From an uncultured Euryhalocaulis sp. (GTDB taxonomy: Bacteria > Pseudomonadota > Alphaproteobacteria > Caulobacterales > Maricaulaceae), in the NCBI GenBank assembly GCA_913055605.1, contig CAJXKJ010000002.1, positions 62,001 through 126,000 of the forward strand: a stretch of 64,000 nt of DNA, read 5' to 3'. Of this stretch, positions 19,592 to 29,158 are shown one piece after another. The notes under the pieces were generated by a model. The model made no database searches. It was not told the origin of the DNA and saw only the letters and a list, made by a program, of their open reading frames with translations. Each line of letters begins with the position of its first letter. Positions within the stretch are counted from its first letter, which is position 1. The position numbers and the translations under genes were made by a program.

Positions 19592-20551
19592 ATGACCCGC
19601 AAGATCTGTCTCATGGCGGCCGGCGCGCTGGCGCTGGCGGCCTGCGGCGACCGGACAGCCGCAGAGGCCGAGGCCCCTTCCGCTCCGGAGCCGGAAATGG
19701 CCGAAACGGACATGGCGGCGGCGGACATGGCCGCTCCCGTCGATTGCGCCCGGGACTGCCTGACCAGCCTGATCGACCAGTATCTGGCGGCGCTCACCGC
19801 CGGCGACCCGGCCGTCCTGCCGCTGGCCTCCCATGTCCGCTTCACCGAGGACCAGACCGACATGGAGATCGGCGAAGGGCTCTGGGCCGGCGACGTCGCC
19901 CTCACCGACTACCGCTTCGACATCATCGACGTGCAGGAGGAGATCGCGGCCTCCCTGGTGACGGCCCAGGAAAACGGAAACCCCGTCCTGCTTGCCTTGC
20001 GCCTGATCACCCAGGACGGCGTGATCGAGGGGGTGGAGACCTTGGTCGTGCGCTCCGCCGAGGAAGGCATGATCTTCAATATCGACGCCATCCAGACCCT
20101 CAGCGACGCGATGGCCTATACGCCCACGGCCGGGGAGCGGATGGACCGTCAGGCCATGCTGGACGCCGCCATCCGCTATCCCCGCGGGCTGCAGGTCGGC
20201 AGTTTCGTGGAATCCGACGTGCCCTTCAGCGCGGACGCCTACCGGTTCGAGAACGGCATGCTGATGGCCGGTCCGGGCTGCACGTTTTTCCCCGGCTGCG
20301 AGGCCATCAAGGAACAGAGCATCCCGACCCTCGCCGGCCTCGCCTATCACACGAGCGCCATCGACGAGGAACAGGGCGTCGTCCTGATCCGCATGGATTT
20401 CGGCCCCGGCTCGATCATGCCGGCCCCCGGCCGGGACGAGAACACGTCGCTGTCGGTGTTCGAGGCGTTCAAGGTCTGGGGCGGCGAAGTCCACGCCGTG
20501 GAGGCCTTCATGGAGATCAAACCCGCCGACCAGCCCCTCGGCTGGCGCTAG
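19592..20551 (+). CDS. Hypothetical lipoprotein
   Basis: Lipobox MTRKICLMAAGALALAACGD; GGGGAGG upstream. Confidence 0.75.
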   Translation: MTRKICLMAAGALALAACGDRTAAEAEAPSAPEPEMAETDMAAADMAAPVDCARDCLTSLIDQYLAALTAGDPAVLPLASHVRFTEDQTDMEIGEGLWAGDVALTDYRFDIIDVQEEIAASLVTAQENGNPVLLALRLITQDGVIEGVETLVVRSAEEGMIFNIDAIQTLSDAMAYTPTAGERMDRQAMLDAAIRYPRGLQVGSFVESDVPFSADAYRFENGMLMAGPGCTFFPGCEAIKEQSIPTLAGLAYHTSAIDEEQGVVLIRMDFGPGSIMPAPGRDENTSLSVFEAFKVWGGEVHAVEAFMEIKPADQPLGWR

Positions 20552-20570
20552 GCGCTTTCCTCCGCCAAGA

Positions 20571-20602
20571 AAAAAGGGCGGGCCGCACGGCCCGCCCTTT
20601 TT
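20571..20602. terminator. Bidirectional intrinsic terminator
   Basis: AAAAAGGGCGGGCC-GCAC-GGCCCGCCCTTTTT between convergent genes. Confidence 0.92.
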
Positions 20603-20620
20603 GTTCGATCCGGCCCGGCC

Positions 20621-21772
20621 CTACGCCGCCTTGGGCCAGTATTTCTTGGTGGCGATCGCCGCGCCGTCGGCCAGCGCCTTCAGCTTGGCGTAGACCACGT
20701 CGATATCGACCCCGCCCATGCCGACATGGATGGAGAAGCCGCAATCGACGCCGGCCACCACGTTCTCGCGCCCGACCAGATCGGCATAGCGGCCGATGCG
20801 CTGGGCGATCAGCTCGGGGTGCTCGATATAGGTGGATTGCGGCTCGATCATGCCGGGCACCAGAACCTTGCCCTCGGGCAGCTTCACGTCCTCGAACAGC
20901 GCCCATTCATGGGCGTGGCGCGGATTGGCCGCCTCGATCAGATAGGCGTGCGGCTTGGCCTGCCAGGCCAGGTCGATGATGTCCTTCAGCGGGATGTCGC
21001 AATGGTGCGGGCCCGGATAATTGCCCCAGCAGAAATGCATGCGCAGCTGCTCGGCCGGGATGTTCCGCACCGAATGGTTCAGCGCCTCGATATGCAGCTG
21101 GAAGATCTTCCGGAATTCCTCGGTCGACATGTCCTGATAGTGGACGTGCCGCCCCATCGCGAGGTCGGGACAGTCCAGCTGCACGATGGCGCCGGCGTTC
21201 GCGATCGCCTCGTATTCGTGCTGCATCGCGTCGGCGATGGCGTACACGTATTCCTCGTGGGATTTGTAATATTCGTTCTTGAAGAAGAACGAGATCACGC
21301 CCGGGCTGGCGGCGCTGGTGAAGATGCCGTGCGCGCCGTATTTCTTCGCTTTCTCGGCCAGCCGGTCCATGTCGTGCTTGGCGGCGTCGAAATCGGCGAC
21401 GCTGATTTCCGCGTTACAGCCCGGCGTGCGGCGGTGCTTGCGGCCCGGGTCGTCGGTGACCTTGGCCATGGTGCGCGGGAAATCCTGAAGGTCCTGGAAC
21501 GGATAGGAATTGCCCGATCCGCCAAACCCGTTCAGCCGCTGCAACACATAGGTGGCGTAGGACGGCTTGGACAGTTCGCCGTCATTGACGATATCGATCC
21601 CGGCCTCGACCTGCCGGCGCACCGAGTCGTCGATGGATTCGGTGATCTTGGCTTCCAGCGCGTCCTTGTCGACCTCTTCGCCCTTCTGGGTGGCGATGAC
21701 CATTTCGATCAGGTCGTCGGGCCGCGGCAGACTGCCGGTATGGGTGGTCAGGAAACGGTCGACGCTATGCAT
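20621..21772 (-). CDS. Cobalamin-independent methionine synthase (MetE C-terminal domain)-like methyltransferase
   Basis: FLTTHTGSLPRP...MHFCWGNYPGPHHCDIPLKDI...VVAGVDCGFS; Zn ligand pattern HxC...C retained. Confidence 0.85.
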   Translation of the reverse strand: MHSVDRFLTTHTGSLPRPDDLIEMVIATQKGEEVDKDALEAKITESIDDSVRRQVEAGIDIVNDGELSKPSYATYVLQRLNGFGGSGNSYPFQDLQDFPRTMAKVTDDPGRKHRRTPGCNAEISVADFDAAKHDMDRLAEKAKKYGAHGIFTSAASPGVISFFFKNEYYKSHEEYVYAIADAMQHEYEAIANAGAIVQLDCPDLAMGRHVHYQDMSTEEFRKIFQLHIEALNHSVRNIPAEQLRMHFCWGNYPGPHHCDIPLKDIIDLAWQAKPHAYLIEAANPRHAHEWALFEDVKLPEGKVLVPGMIEPQSTYIEHPELIAQRIGRYADLVGRENVVAGVDCGFSIHVGMGGVDIDVVYAKLKALADGAAIATKKYWPKAA

Positions 21773-21911
21773 GGTCTGTCTCTCCCCGGGGTGGACGCTT
21801 TTTCTGCCTGTGTAGCTAACGCAAATGCGCCCCAGCGCCAATCGCCGCCCCGCGCATGAGTTACCGGTCCGGGCTTGATGCCGGGGCGCGCGCCGGGTCA
21901 CATGCGCGCCC

Positions 21912-22973
21912 ATGATCGCCCCGTTCGTCCATAACGGCCTGCCCGGCCGCGTCGTTTTCGGCCCCGGCCGGCTCGCCGCCGCCGGTGAAGAGGTCGAAGC
22001 CCTCGGCAAATCCGCCCTCGTCCTGTCCACGCCCGGTCAGGAACAGATGGGCCGGGATCTGGCCGCACAGCTGGGATCGCTGGCCGCCGGCGTCTTCCCC
22101 GGCGCCGCCATGCACACGCCGACGGACGTGACGGCCAAGGCGATGGCGGCGCTGAAGGAATCCGGCGCCGACGTGCTGGTCTCCATCGGCGGCGGCTCCA
22201 CGGTCGGCCTCGGCAAGGCGCTGGCCCTGCGCACAGACCTGCCGCATCTGGCCATCGCCACCACCTATGCCGGCTCGGAAATGACCCCGATCATCGGCCA
22301 GACCGAAAACGGCGTGAAAACCACCCAGCGGGACATGAAGATCCTGCCCGAAACCGTGATCTACGACCCGGACCTGACGCACGGCCTGCCGGTGGACGTG
22401 TCGGCCGCCAGCGGCCTGAACGCCATCGCCCATTCGGTGGAGGGCCTGTATTCGCGCGACGGCAATCCGGTGATCTCCCTGATGGCGGAGGAAGGCGTGC
22501 GCGCCCTCGCCGCCGCCCTGCCCGGCATCGCCGCCGACCCGACGGACCCAGAGGCGCGGACCGGGGCGCTGTACGGCGCCTGGCTGTGCGGCGTCGTGCT
22601 GTCGCTGGCCGGCATGGCCCTGCACCACAAGCTCTGTCACACGCTGGGCGGCAGCTTCAACCTGCCCCACGCCCAGACCCACGCCATCGTCCTGCCCTAT
22701 GCGCTCGCCTATAACGCCCCCGGCGCGCCGGACGCGGTAGCCGCCCTGCGTCGCGCTTTGGGCGCCAACGACCCCGCTTTGCGCCTGTGGGAGATCGGGC
22801 GCCAGACCGGCGTTCCGCACGGGCTGAAGGCGCTCGGCATGCAGCAGGCGGACGTGGCGAAAGCCGCCGACATCGCCGCGCAGAACCCATACTGGAATCC
22901 CGTGCCGGTGGAGCGCGAGGCGATCGAGATCCTGATCGCGCGCGCCTGGGAGGGCTCGCCCCCGCAATCCTGA
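21912..22973 (+). CDS. Maleylacetate reductase / iron-containing alcohol dehydrogenase
   Basis: VVFGPGRL...VSIGGGSTVGLGKALAL...TTYAGSEMTPIIGQTENGVKTT...SGLNAIAHSVEGLYS...HHKLCHTLGGSFNLPHAQTHAIVLPY. Confidence 0.9.
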   Translation: MIAPFVHNGLPGRVVFGPGRLAAAGEEVEALGKSALVLSTPGQEQMGRDLAAQLGSLAAGVFPGAAMHTPTDVTAKAMAALKESGADVLVSIGGGSTVGLGKALALRTDLPHLAIATTYAGSEMTPIIGQTENGVKTTQRDMKILPETVIYDPDLTHGLPVDVSAASGLNAIAHSVEGLYSRDGNPVISLMAEEGVRALAAALPGIAADPTDPEARTGALYGAWLCGVVLSLAGMALHHKLCHTLGGSFNLPHAQTHAIVLPYALAYNAPGAPDAVAALRRALGANDPALRLWEIGRQTGVPHGLKALGMQQADVAKAADIAAQNPYWNPVPVEREAIEILIARAWEGSPPQS

Positions 22974-22984
22974 TCCGGCGCGCA

Positions 22985-23035
22985 CAGCGTCGCCGGTTTC
23001 CGCCCCGGGCGGCGCGCAGCGTCGCCGGTTTCCGC
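22985..23035. repeat. Short direct repeat, two copies
   Basis: CAGCGTCGCCGGTTTCCGC at 22985-23003 and 23017-23035. Confidence 0.85.
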
Positions 23036-23092
23036 TTTGCCCCCGCGCGCCTAAGATGGCGCAAAGACCGCAGCGTCTTTGGGGGAGGACAT

Positions 23093-24118
23093 ATGCGCGG
23101 GGCCCGCGGCGGACGCACGATCCGCCCCATTCTGTCCGCAATGCTGACCATGGCGCTCTGCGCAGCCGGCGCGGCCGCGCCGGCGCACGCCGCCGACATG
23201 CTGGGCATCGCGACCTCCAGCCCCGGCTCGGTCTATCACTCCGCCGGCACCGCCATCGCCACGGTCGCTAATCATGAGGCCGGCCTGCAGATGACGGTGC
23301 AGGCCTTCGCCAGCCCCAATGTCTATCTGGCCGGCGTGAACACGGGCCAGGTCGCCTTCGGCGTCTCCAATTCCGGCGACGCCCAGCTCGCCTCCGCCGG
23401 GGAGCAGCATTTCGCCGGCCGCCAGATGCCCAAGCTGCGCGCCGTCGCCGTGCTCTTCCCGCTGCGCCAGGCGATCTATGTGCGGAAGGATTCCCCGATC
23501 CGCTCCATCGCGGATTTGCGCGGCCGGCGCTTGCCCACCGGCTTCGCCGGGCAGAAGACCATCGTGCCCCTGTTCGACGCGGTGCTGGCGACGGACGGCC
23601 TGACGGTCGCCGATCTGGACGAGGTGCGCGTGCCCAATATCGTCGGCGGCGCCAACGCCTTCATGGAAGGCAGCGCCGACGCCTTCTTCTTCGCCCTCGG
23701 CGCGGCGAAAGTGCGGGAGGCCGACGCCTCCGTCGGCGGCATCCGCGCTCTGCCCCTGACCAACACGCCCGAAAGCCTCGCCGCGCTGCAGGCGATCTGG
23801 CCCGCCGGCTATCTCAGCGAGGCGCGGCCCGGACCTGCCAATACCGGCGTGCTGGAGCCGGTCTTCATGATGACCCACGACGCCATCATCATGACCGGCG
23901 CCGACACGCCGGACGCGGCCGTCTACGCCCTGGTCCGCGCCCTGCACGAAAACCCGGACGCGCTCGCCGGCGCCTTCGCCCCGTTCCGCAATTTCGCGCC
24001 GGACCGGATGATTTCCGACATTCCCGGCGTCCAGTGGCACCCCGGCGCGCTCGCCTATTACCGGGAGATCGGCCAGGACTCCGCCCTCGCACCGGAGGGC
24101 GGCGATGCAGCGCGATGA
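23093..24118 (+). CDS. TAXI-family TRAP transporter solute-binding protein
   Basis: Signal peptide; IATSSPGSVYHSAGTAIATVANH...LRGRRLPTGFAGQKTIVPLFDAVLA. Confidence 0.88.
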   Translation: MRGARGGRTIRPILSAMLTMALCAAGAAAPAHAADMLGIATSSPGSVYHSAGTAIATVANHEAGLQMTVQAFASPNVYLAGVNTGQVAFGVSNSGDAQLASAGEQHFAGRQMPKLRAVAVLFPLRQAIYVRKDSPIRSIADLRGRRLPTGFAGQKTIVPLFDAVLATDGLTVADLDEVRVPNIVGGANAFMEGSADAFFFALGAAKVREADASVGGIRALPLTNTPESLAALQAIWPAGYLSEARPGPANTGVLEPVFMMTHDAIIMTGADTPDAAVYALVRALHENPDALAGAFAPFRNFAPDRMISDIPGVQWHPGALAYYREIGQDSALAPEGGDAAR

Positions 24119-26090
24119 TCCCGTCTCGCCGGTCGAGACCCACGAACCGCCGCTGAAATCCCCCGCCTCGCGCTGGGCGGAAACCGTGCTCGCCTCGGCC
24201 CTGACGCTGGCCGCCATCGCTTGGGCGCTGGATCTGGTCACCGGCGTGGGGATCGAGCTGTACGACGCCCAGTTCTACGGCCTGATGATGACGCTGGCTT
24301 TACCGCTGGCCTTCATCGCTTTGCCGGCGAAGCGCCGCACGATGCGCACCGCGACGCCCTGGTACGACTGGATTCTGGCCGCCGCCGCCTTCGCCGCCAG
24401 CGCCTGGCTGATCGTCCGCTACGACTCGCTGGTCGATCTGGTCCTGACTCCGCCGGCCGAGGCGGTGATCCCCAGCGTCGTCCTGATCGCCCTGGCGCTG
24501 GAGGGGCTGCGCCGCGCCACCGGCTGGACGCTGCTGATCGTCAGCCTGGTCTTCATCGCCTATGCGCTGGTCGGCGGCGCCATTCCCGGCCGCGCGGGCG
24601 CCCAGCCGATCTATTGGGACCAACTCGCCGCCTATGTGACGCTGGACATCAACGGCATCCTCGGCTCTGCCCTCGCGGTGGCCACGACCATCGTCATCAT
24701 CTTCGTCTTTTTCGGCCATATCCTGACCCGCTCCGGCGGCTCGGCCTTCTTCACCGACGCCGCTTTGCTCGGCCTCGGCCGCATGCGCGGCGGCCCCGCC
24801 AAGGTGGCGGTCGTGGGCTCCGGCCTGATGGGCTCCATCTCCGGCAGCGCGGTCGCCAATGTCGTGGCGACCGGCACGGTCACCATCCCGATGATCCGCC
24901 GCGGCGGCTATCCCGCGCACAAGGCCGCGGCGATCGAGGCGGTGTCCTCCACCGGCGGCCAGCTGATGCCGCCGGTCATGGGCGCCTCCGCCTTCCTGAT
25001 GGCCGAATTCCTGGCCATTCCGTATTCGACGGTGATCGCCGCCGCCCTGATCCCGGGCGTGCTCTATTACATGGCCCTGTTCATCCAGGCCGATCTGGAT
25101 GCCGGGCGGCGCGGCGTCGGCGGCGTGGCTAAGGAGGCGCTGCCCCGGCGCGCCACCGTGGCGCGCGGGGTCTATTTCATCCTGCCCTTTGCGGTCCTGC
25201 TGCTGGCCATGGTCGTCCTGAACATGACGCCGCAAAAGGCCGCGCTGCTCGCCTGCGTCTTCACGGTCCTGCCCGCGCTGGTGTTCGGCTATGGCGGGGA
25301 GCGGCCGTCTTTGCGCCAGCTCGCCAGCTCCGTGCGCACCGCCGGCATGGCCTCGCTGGAGATCATCCTGATCTGCGTGGCGGCGGGCATCGTGATCGGC
25401 GTGCTGTCGGTCAGCGGGCTCAGCTTCAATCTCACCTATTCGCTGGTGGAGGTCGGGGGCGGATCGCTGCTGCTGCTTCTGCTGCTGGCCGGCGCGGTCA
25501 GCATCGTGCTCGGCATGGGCCTGCCCACGGTCGGCGTCTATGTGCTGCTGGCCGCCCTGGTCGCCCCGGCGCTGGTCAGCGCGGGCGTGGAGCCGATCGC
25601 CGCGCATCTCTACGTGATCTATTTCGGCATGATGTCGATGATCACCCCGCCCATCGCCATCGCCGCCTTCGCCGCCGCCGGTCTTGCAAAAGCCGACCCG
25701 ATGAGCACGGCCTGGTCCTCGGTCAGCTTCGGCTGGATCGCCTATCTGGTGCCGGTCCTGTTCGTGCTGTCCCCGACCCTGCTGCTGATCGGGGAGCCGC
25801 TGGACATCCTGATCGCGATCGTCACTGCGGGGACCGGCGTCTGGCTGGTCTCCATCGCCATCGCCGGCTTCTTCGTCCGAATCCTGCCGCCGCCGATGCG
25901 CATCGCCTTCGCCGCCGCCGGTCTGGCCGCGCTGGTGCCCGCCGGCGCCTTCCCGGGCGCCGGCCTGACCGACATCGCCGGCGTGCTGGCCGGCGCGGCG
26001 CTGATCGTCTGGGAGTTGCGCGCCCGCGCCGGCGCCGCCCCGGAAACCCGGACGGACCCGCAGCCCGAACCGCAATCGGAGCAGACATGA
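24105..26090 (+). CDS. TRAP transporter fused permease
   Basis: 661 aa polytopic protein; GSGLMGSISGSAVANVVATGTVTIPMIRRGGYPAHKAAAIEAVSSTGGQLMPPVMGASAFLMAEFL. Confidence 0.93.
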   Translation: MQRDDPVSPVETHEPPLKSPASRWAETVLASALTLAAIAWALDLVTGVGIELYDAQFYGLMMTLALPLAFIALPAKRRTMRTATPWYDWILAAAAFAASAWLIVRYDSLVDLVLTPPAEAVIPSVVLIALALEGLRRATGWTLLIVSLVFIAYALVGGAIPGRAGAQPIYWDQLAAYVTLDINGILGSALAVATTIVIIFVFFGHILTRSGGSAFFTDAALLGLGRMRGGPAKVAVVGSGLMGSISGSAVANVVATGTVTIPMIRRGGYPAHKAAAIEAVSSTGGQLMPPVMGASAFLMAEFLAIPYSTVIAAALIPGVLYYMALFIQADLDAGRRGVGGVAKEALPRRATVARGVYFILPFAVLLLAMVVLNMTPQKAALLACVFTVLPALVFGYGGERPSLRQLASSVRTAGMASLEIILICVAAGIVIGVLSVSGLSFNLTYSLVEVGGGSLLLLLLLAGAVSIVLGMGLPTVGVYVLLAALVAPALVSAGVEPIAAHLYVIYFGMMSMITPPIAIAAFAAAGLAKADPMSTAWSSVSFGWIAYLVPVLFVLSPTLLLIGEPLDILIAIVTAGTGVWLVSIAIAGFFVRILPPPMRIAFAAAGLAALVPAGAFPGAGLTDIAGVLAGAALIVWELRARAGAAPETRTDPQPEPQSEQT

Positions 26091-26455
26091 CCGACATTCC
26101 AGAAGAGATCGCCCGGCCGGTGGAGGACTATCTCCGCGGCGCCTATCACGGCGACGCGAACCGGCTGACCCGCGCCTTCCATCCGGAGGCGCATATCGTC
26201 GGCTTCCTGGGCGAGATGTATCTGGACGAGCCCGCGCCGGACTTCACCGCCCGCCTCGCCGCCGAGGAAAGCGAGGAGGCCGCCGGCCATGCCTATGACA
26301 AGCGCATCCTCAGCGCCGAGTGGACGGAGAACACCGCGATGGTCGCGGCGGAGAACAACGTCCATGGCCGCCGCTTCATCGACTATCTGCTGCTGATGAA
26401 AATCGACGGGCGCTGGGTCATCCGCAACAAGATCTACACGACGCCCCCGAAATGA
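26087..26455 (+). CDS. SnoaL/NTF2-like (lumazine-binding-like) protein
   Basis: Small alpha+beta barrel pattern: VEDYLRGAYHGDANRLTRAFHPEAHIVGFLGEMYLDEPAPDF; ATGA coupling. Confidence 0.82.
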   Translation: MTDIPEEIARPVEDYLRGAYHGDANRLTRAFHPEAHIVGFLGEMYLDEPAPDFTARLAAEESEEAAGHAYDKRILSAEWTENTAMVAAENNVHGRRFIDYLLLMKIDGRWVIRNKIYTTPPK

Positions 26456-26979
26456 GACGCGCCCTCCTCGCCTTCGCCATCCTGCTGACGCCGCTCGCCG
26501 CCGCCGCGCAGGACGCTTCGGCCATGGCGGCGCTGGAGCGGCTGGAGGCCGAGCGCGCCATCGAACGCGCGCTGATCGAATACGGCCGCGCCACCGACGA
26601 GGGCGATTTCGACGCCTATGTCGGCCTGTTCGCGGAGGACGGCGCCTGGATCGGCGGCATGGGCGTGTTCGAGGGTCGCGCCGCCATCCGCCGGATGCTG
26701 GAGGATTTCCTGACCCCCGGCCCGCGCGAACGGCTGACGACCTTTCACCTGATGACCAACCCGCAGATCGAGATCGCGCCCGACGGCGCACACGCAACCT
26801 CCGTCAGCCGCTGGACCTTCTTCATGACCGGGCCGGACGGCGCGCCCCGCCCCGCCATGGCCGGGCGCTATTTCGACGACTGGGTGCGCGTCGACGGCCA
26901 ATGGCTGATCGCCCGGCGCGAGGCCCCGGCGGACATCCCGTTCGACGACCTTTCCGGCGACCGGAACCAGGCCCCCTAA
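26452..26979 (+). CDS. Secreted SnoaL/NTF2-like protein
   Basis: Signal peptide; IERALIEYGRATDEGDFDAYVGLFAEDGAWIGGMGVFEGRAAIRRML. Confidence 0.85.
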   Translation: MRRALLAFAILLTPLAAAAQDASAMAALERLEAERAIERALIEYGRATDEGDFDAYVGLFAEDGAWIGGMGVFEGRAAIRRMLEDFLTPGPRERLTTFHLMTNPQIEIAPDGAHATSVSRWTFFMTGPDGAPRPAMAGRYFDDWVRVDGQWLIARREAPADIPFDDLSGDRNQAP

Positions 26980-27079
26980 GGCCCGCTTCCGCTTCATACC
27001 GGCGCGCCCTGCGTGTAGGCTCCCCGCCAATGAGAGAAATGCGGACCGCCCCGGCGGCCCGTACGGGGAGGACAGGCGA

Positions 27080-29152
27080 ATGGATTTTCGCGCATTTCGC
27101 ATCGCCGCGGCCGCCGCCGCGCTGACGGCTATCGCCGCGCCGGCGCTGGCCCAAAGTGACGCCGCGCGCATCGACGCGCTGGGCGCGCGGGTCGAGCGGC
27201 TCGGCGCCGAGGCCCAGCGGGTCGAGGACATCAACGACATCGCCCGCATCGTCCGGGCCTATGGCTATTATCTGGACAAGGGCTTCTGGGCGGAGGCCGC
27301 CGGCCTGTTCGCCGAGGACGGCGCGCTGGAGGTCGGGGTCGACGGCGTCTATCGCGGCCGGGACCGCATCCATGAGGCCATCGCCGGCTATAATCGCGGG
27401 ATCGCGGGGGCGGAGCCCGGCCTGCCCTTCGGCCAGTTCAACCACCATATGCAGCTCCAGCCCGTCGTCACCATCGCCCCCGACGGCATGACGGCCAAGG
27501 CGCGCTCGCGCGAATGGGCCCTGCTTGGCCAGTACGAGGACTTCGCCGCCTGGAGCACGGCGGTCATGGAGACCGATTTCCGCAAGGAAAACGGCGTCTG
27601 GAAGATTGCGTATCGCCGCATCTTCACCGAGTTCGAGGCCCCCTATCAGGGCGGTTGGGCCTCGCTGACGCCGAAACGGCCCAGCGACTGGCAGAGCGAT
27701 GTCGGCGAGCGGTTCCCGCCGGACGAGCCGCCGACCGAAATGTACGCGCCCTTCCCGGACGTCTTCGTCCCGCCCTTCCACTATGAGCCGGGCGAGATCG
27801 GCCGCACCGCCGTTCTGCAAACCGCGTCTTCGGACGCCGGCGGCGAGATCGGCGCGCTGGAGGCCGCGGCGGACCAAGTGGCCGCCCGCATCGCCATCGC
27901 GGCATCGGAGCGCGCCATCGAAAACCTTCAGGGCGCCTATGGCTATTATGTCGACAAGGGCATGTGGACCGAGGCCGCCAGCCTGTTCTCCGCCGACGGC
28001 ACCTATGAGTTCGGCCAGAGCGGCGTTTATGTCGGCCGGGACCGGGTGAAGGACGGCCTGTCCTTGATGGGGCCGGAGGGCCTGGAGCAAGGCCAGCTCA
28101 ACAACTACCCGATGCTCCAGCCCATCGTGACCGTCGCGCCGGACAACAGGACCGCCCGCGCCCGCTGGCGCAGCGACGTCCAGCTGTCCCGCGGCGGCGA
28201 AGGCCGCTGGGGCGGCGGCCTCTACGACATGGAATATGTCAACGAGGGCGGCGTCTGGCGCATCTCCAAGCTCCATTATTACGTCGTGATGTGGGGCGAT
28301 TATGACGAGGGCTGGACGCGCAAGCCGATCCCGATGGATCCGCCCAGCGCGGAAAACCCGCCCGACCGTCCGCCGACGCTGGAATACGAGTCCCTGCCGA
28401 AGGCGATCTTCGTCCCCTACCACTACGACCATCCGGTGCGCGAAGGCACGCCGATCCACGACATCGCCGTGCCGCAGGCCGAAGGCGCGCTCGGCGAAAT
28501 CGCCGAGCGGCTGACGGCGCTGGAGGACCGCGCCACGCATCTGGTGGACGTCACCGCCGTGGAGCGGCTGCAGCGCGCCTATGGCTATTATGTCGACCAG
28601 GCCCAGTGGCACGACGTCGCCGATCTGTGGACCGAGGACGGCACGCTGGAAATCGGCGGCCGCGGCGTCTTCCTCGGCCGCGAGCGCGTGCGCGAATACA
28701 TGCTGAAGGCGTTCGGCGACCCGGGCCGCGGCGACGGCCTGCTGATCGACCACCAGCAATTCCAGGTGCTCGCCACCGTGAACCCCGACGGCCGCACGGC
28801 GGAGGCCCGCGCCACCGCCTTCGTGATGTCGTCCGGCGGCTGGGGCGACTGCTATTACGAGAACGATTATGTGAAGGAAGACGGCATCTGGAAGATGAAG
28901 GTGCTGCACGGCCCCTTCAACATGTATTCCGGATACGCCATCGGCTGGGTCGACGACGTGATCCTGAACACCTATCCGGAAAAATTCCCGCCGCCGCCCG
29001 ACCTTCCGCCCTCGGTCGTCTATCTGGCCTATCCCAGTTACTACGCCGAGCCGTTCCACTATCCGAACCCGGTGACGGGCGAGATGGCCCCTCCGCCGCA
29101 TCCCGCGGCGGGCGGCGAGGCCTTCTTCCGGATCGCCGCCGGCGGCGAGTAA
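27080..29152 (+). CDS. Secreted protein with three tandem SnoaL/NTF2-like domains
   Basis: Three matching blocks: AYGYYLDKGFWAEAAGLFAEDGALEVG.., AYGYYVDKGMWTEAASLFSADGTYEFG.., AYGYYVDQAQWHDVADLWTEDGTLEIG.. Confidence 0.88.
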   Translation: MDFRAFRIAAAAAALTAIAAPALAQSDAARIDALGARVERLGAEAQRVEDINDIARIVRAYGYYLDKGFWAEAAGLFAEDGALEVGVDGVYRGRDRIHEAIAGYNRGIAGAEPGLPFGQFNHHMQLQPVVTIAPDGMTAKARSREWALLGQYEDFAAWSTAVMETDFRKENGVWKIAYRRIFTEFEAPYQGGWASLTPKRPSDWQSDVGERFPPDEPPTEMYAPFPDVFVPPFHYEPGEIGRTAVLQTASSDAGGEIGALEAAADQVAARIAIAASERAIENLQGAYGYYVDKGMWTEAASLFSADGTYEFGQSGVYVGRDRVKDGLSLMGPEGLEQGQLNNYPMLQPIVTVAPDNRTARARWRSDVQLSRGGEGRWGGGLYDMEYVNEGGVWRISKLHYYVVMWGDYDEGWTRKPIPMDPPSAENPPDRPPTLEYESLPKAIFVPYHYDHPVREGTPIHDIAVPQAEGALGEIAERLTALEDRATHLVDVTAVERLQRAYGYYVDQAQWHDVADLWTEDGTLEIGGRGVFLGRERVREYMLKAFGDPGRGDGLLIDHQQFQVLATVNPDGRTAEARATAFVMSSGGWGDCYYENDYVKEDGIWKMKVLHGPFNMYSGYAIGWVDDVILNTYPEKFPPPPDLPPSVVYLAYPSYYAEPFHYPNPVTGEMAPPPHPAAGGEAFFRIAAGGE

Positions 29153-29158
29153 GCGGGA

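Noticed and set aside
24300-26075. 591-aa minus-strand ORF rich in His/Asp/Gln/Gly
   Set aside because: Antisense to the TRAP permease; low-complexity composition expected from its hydrophobic codons.
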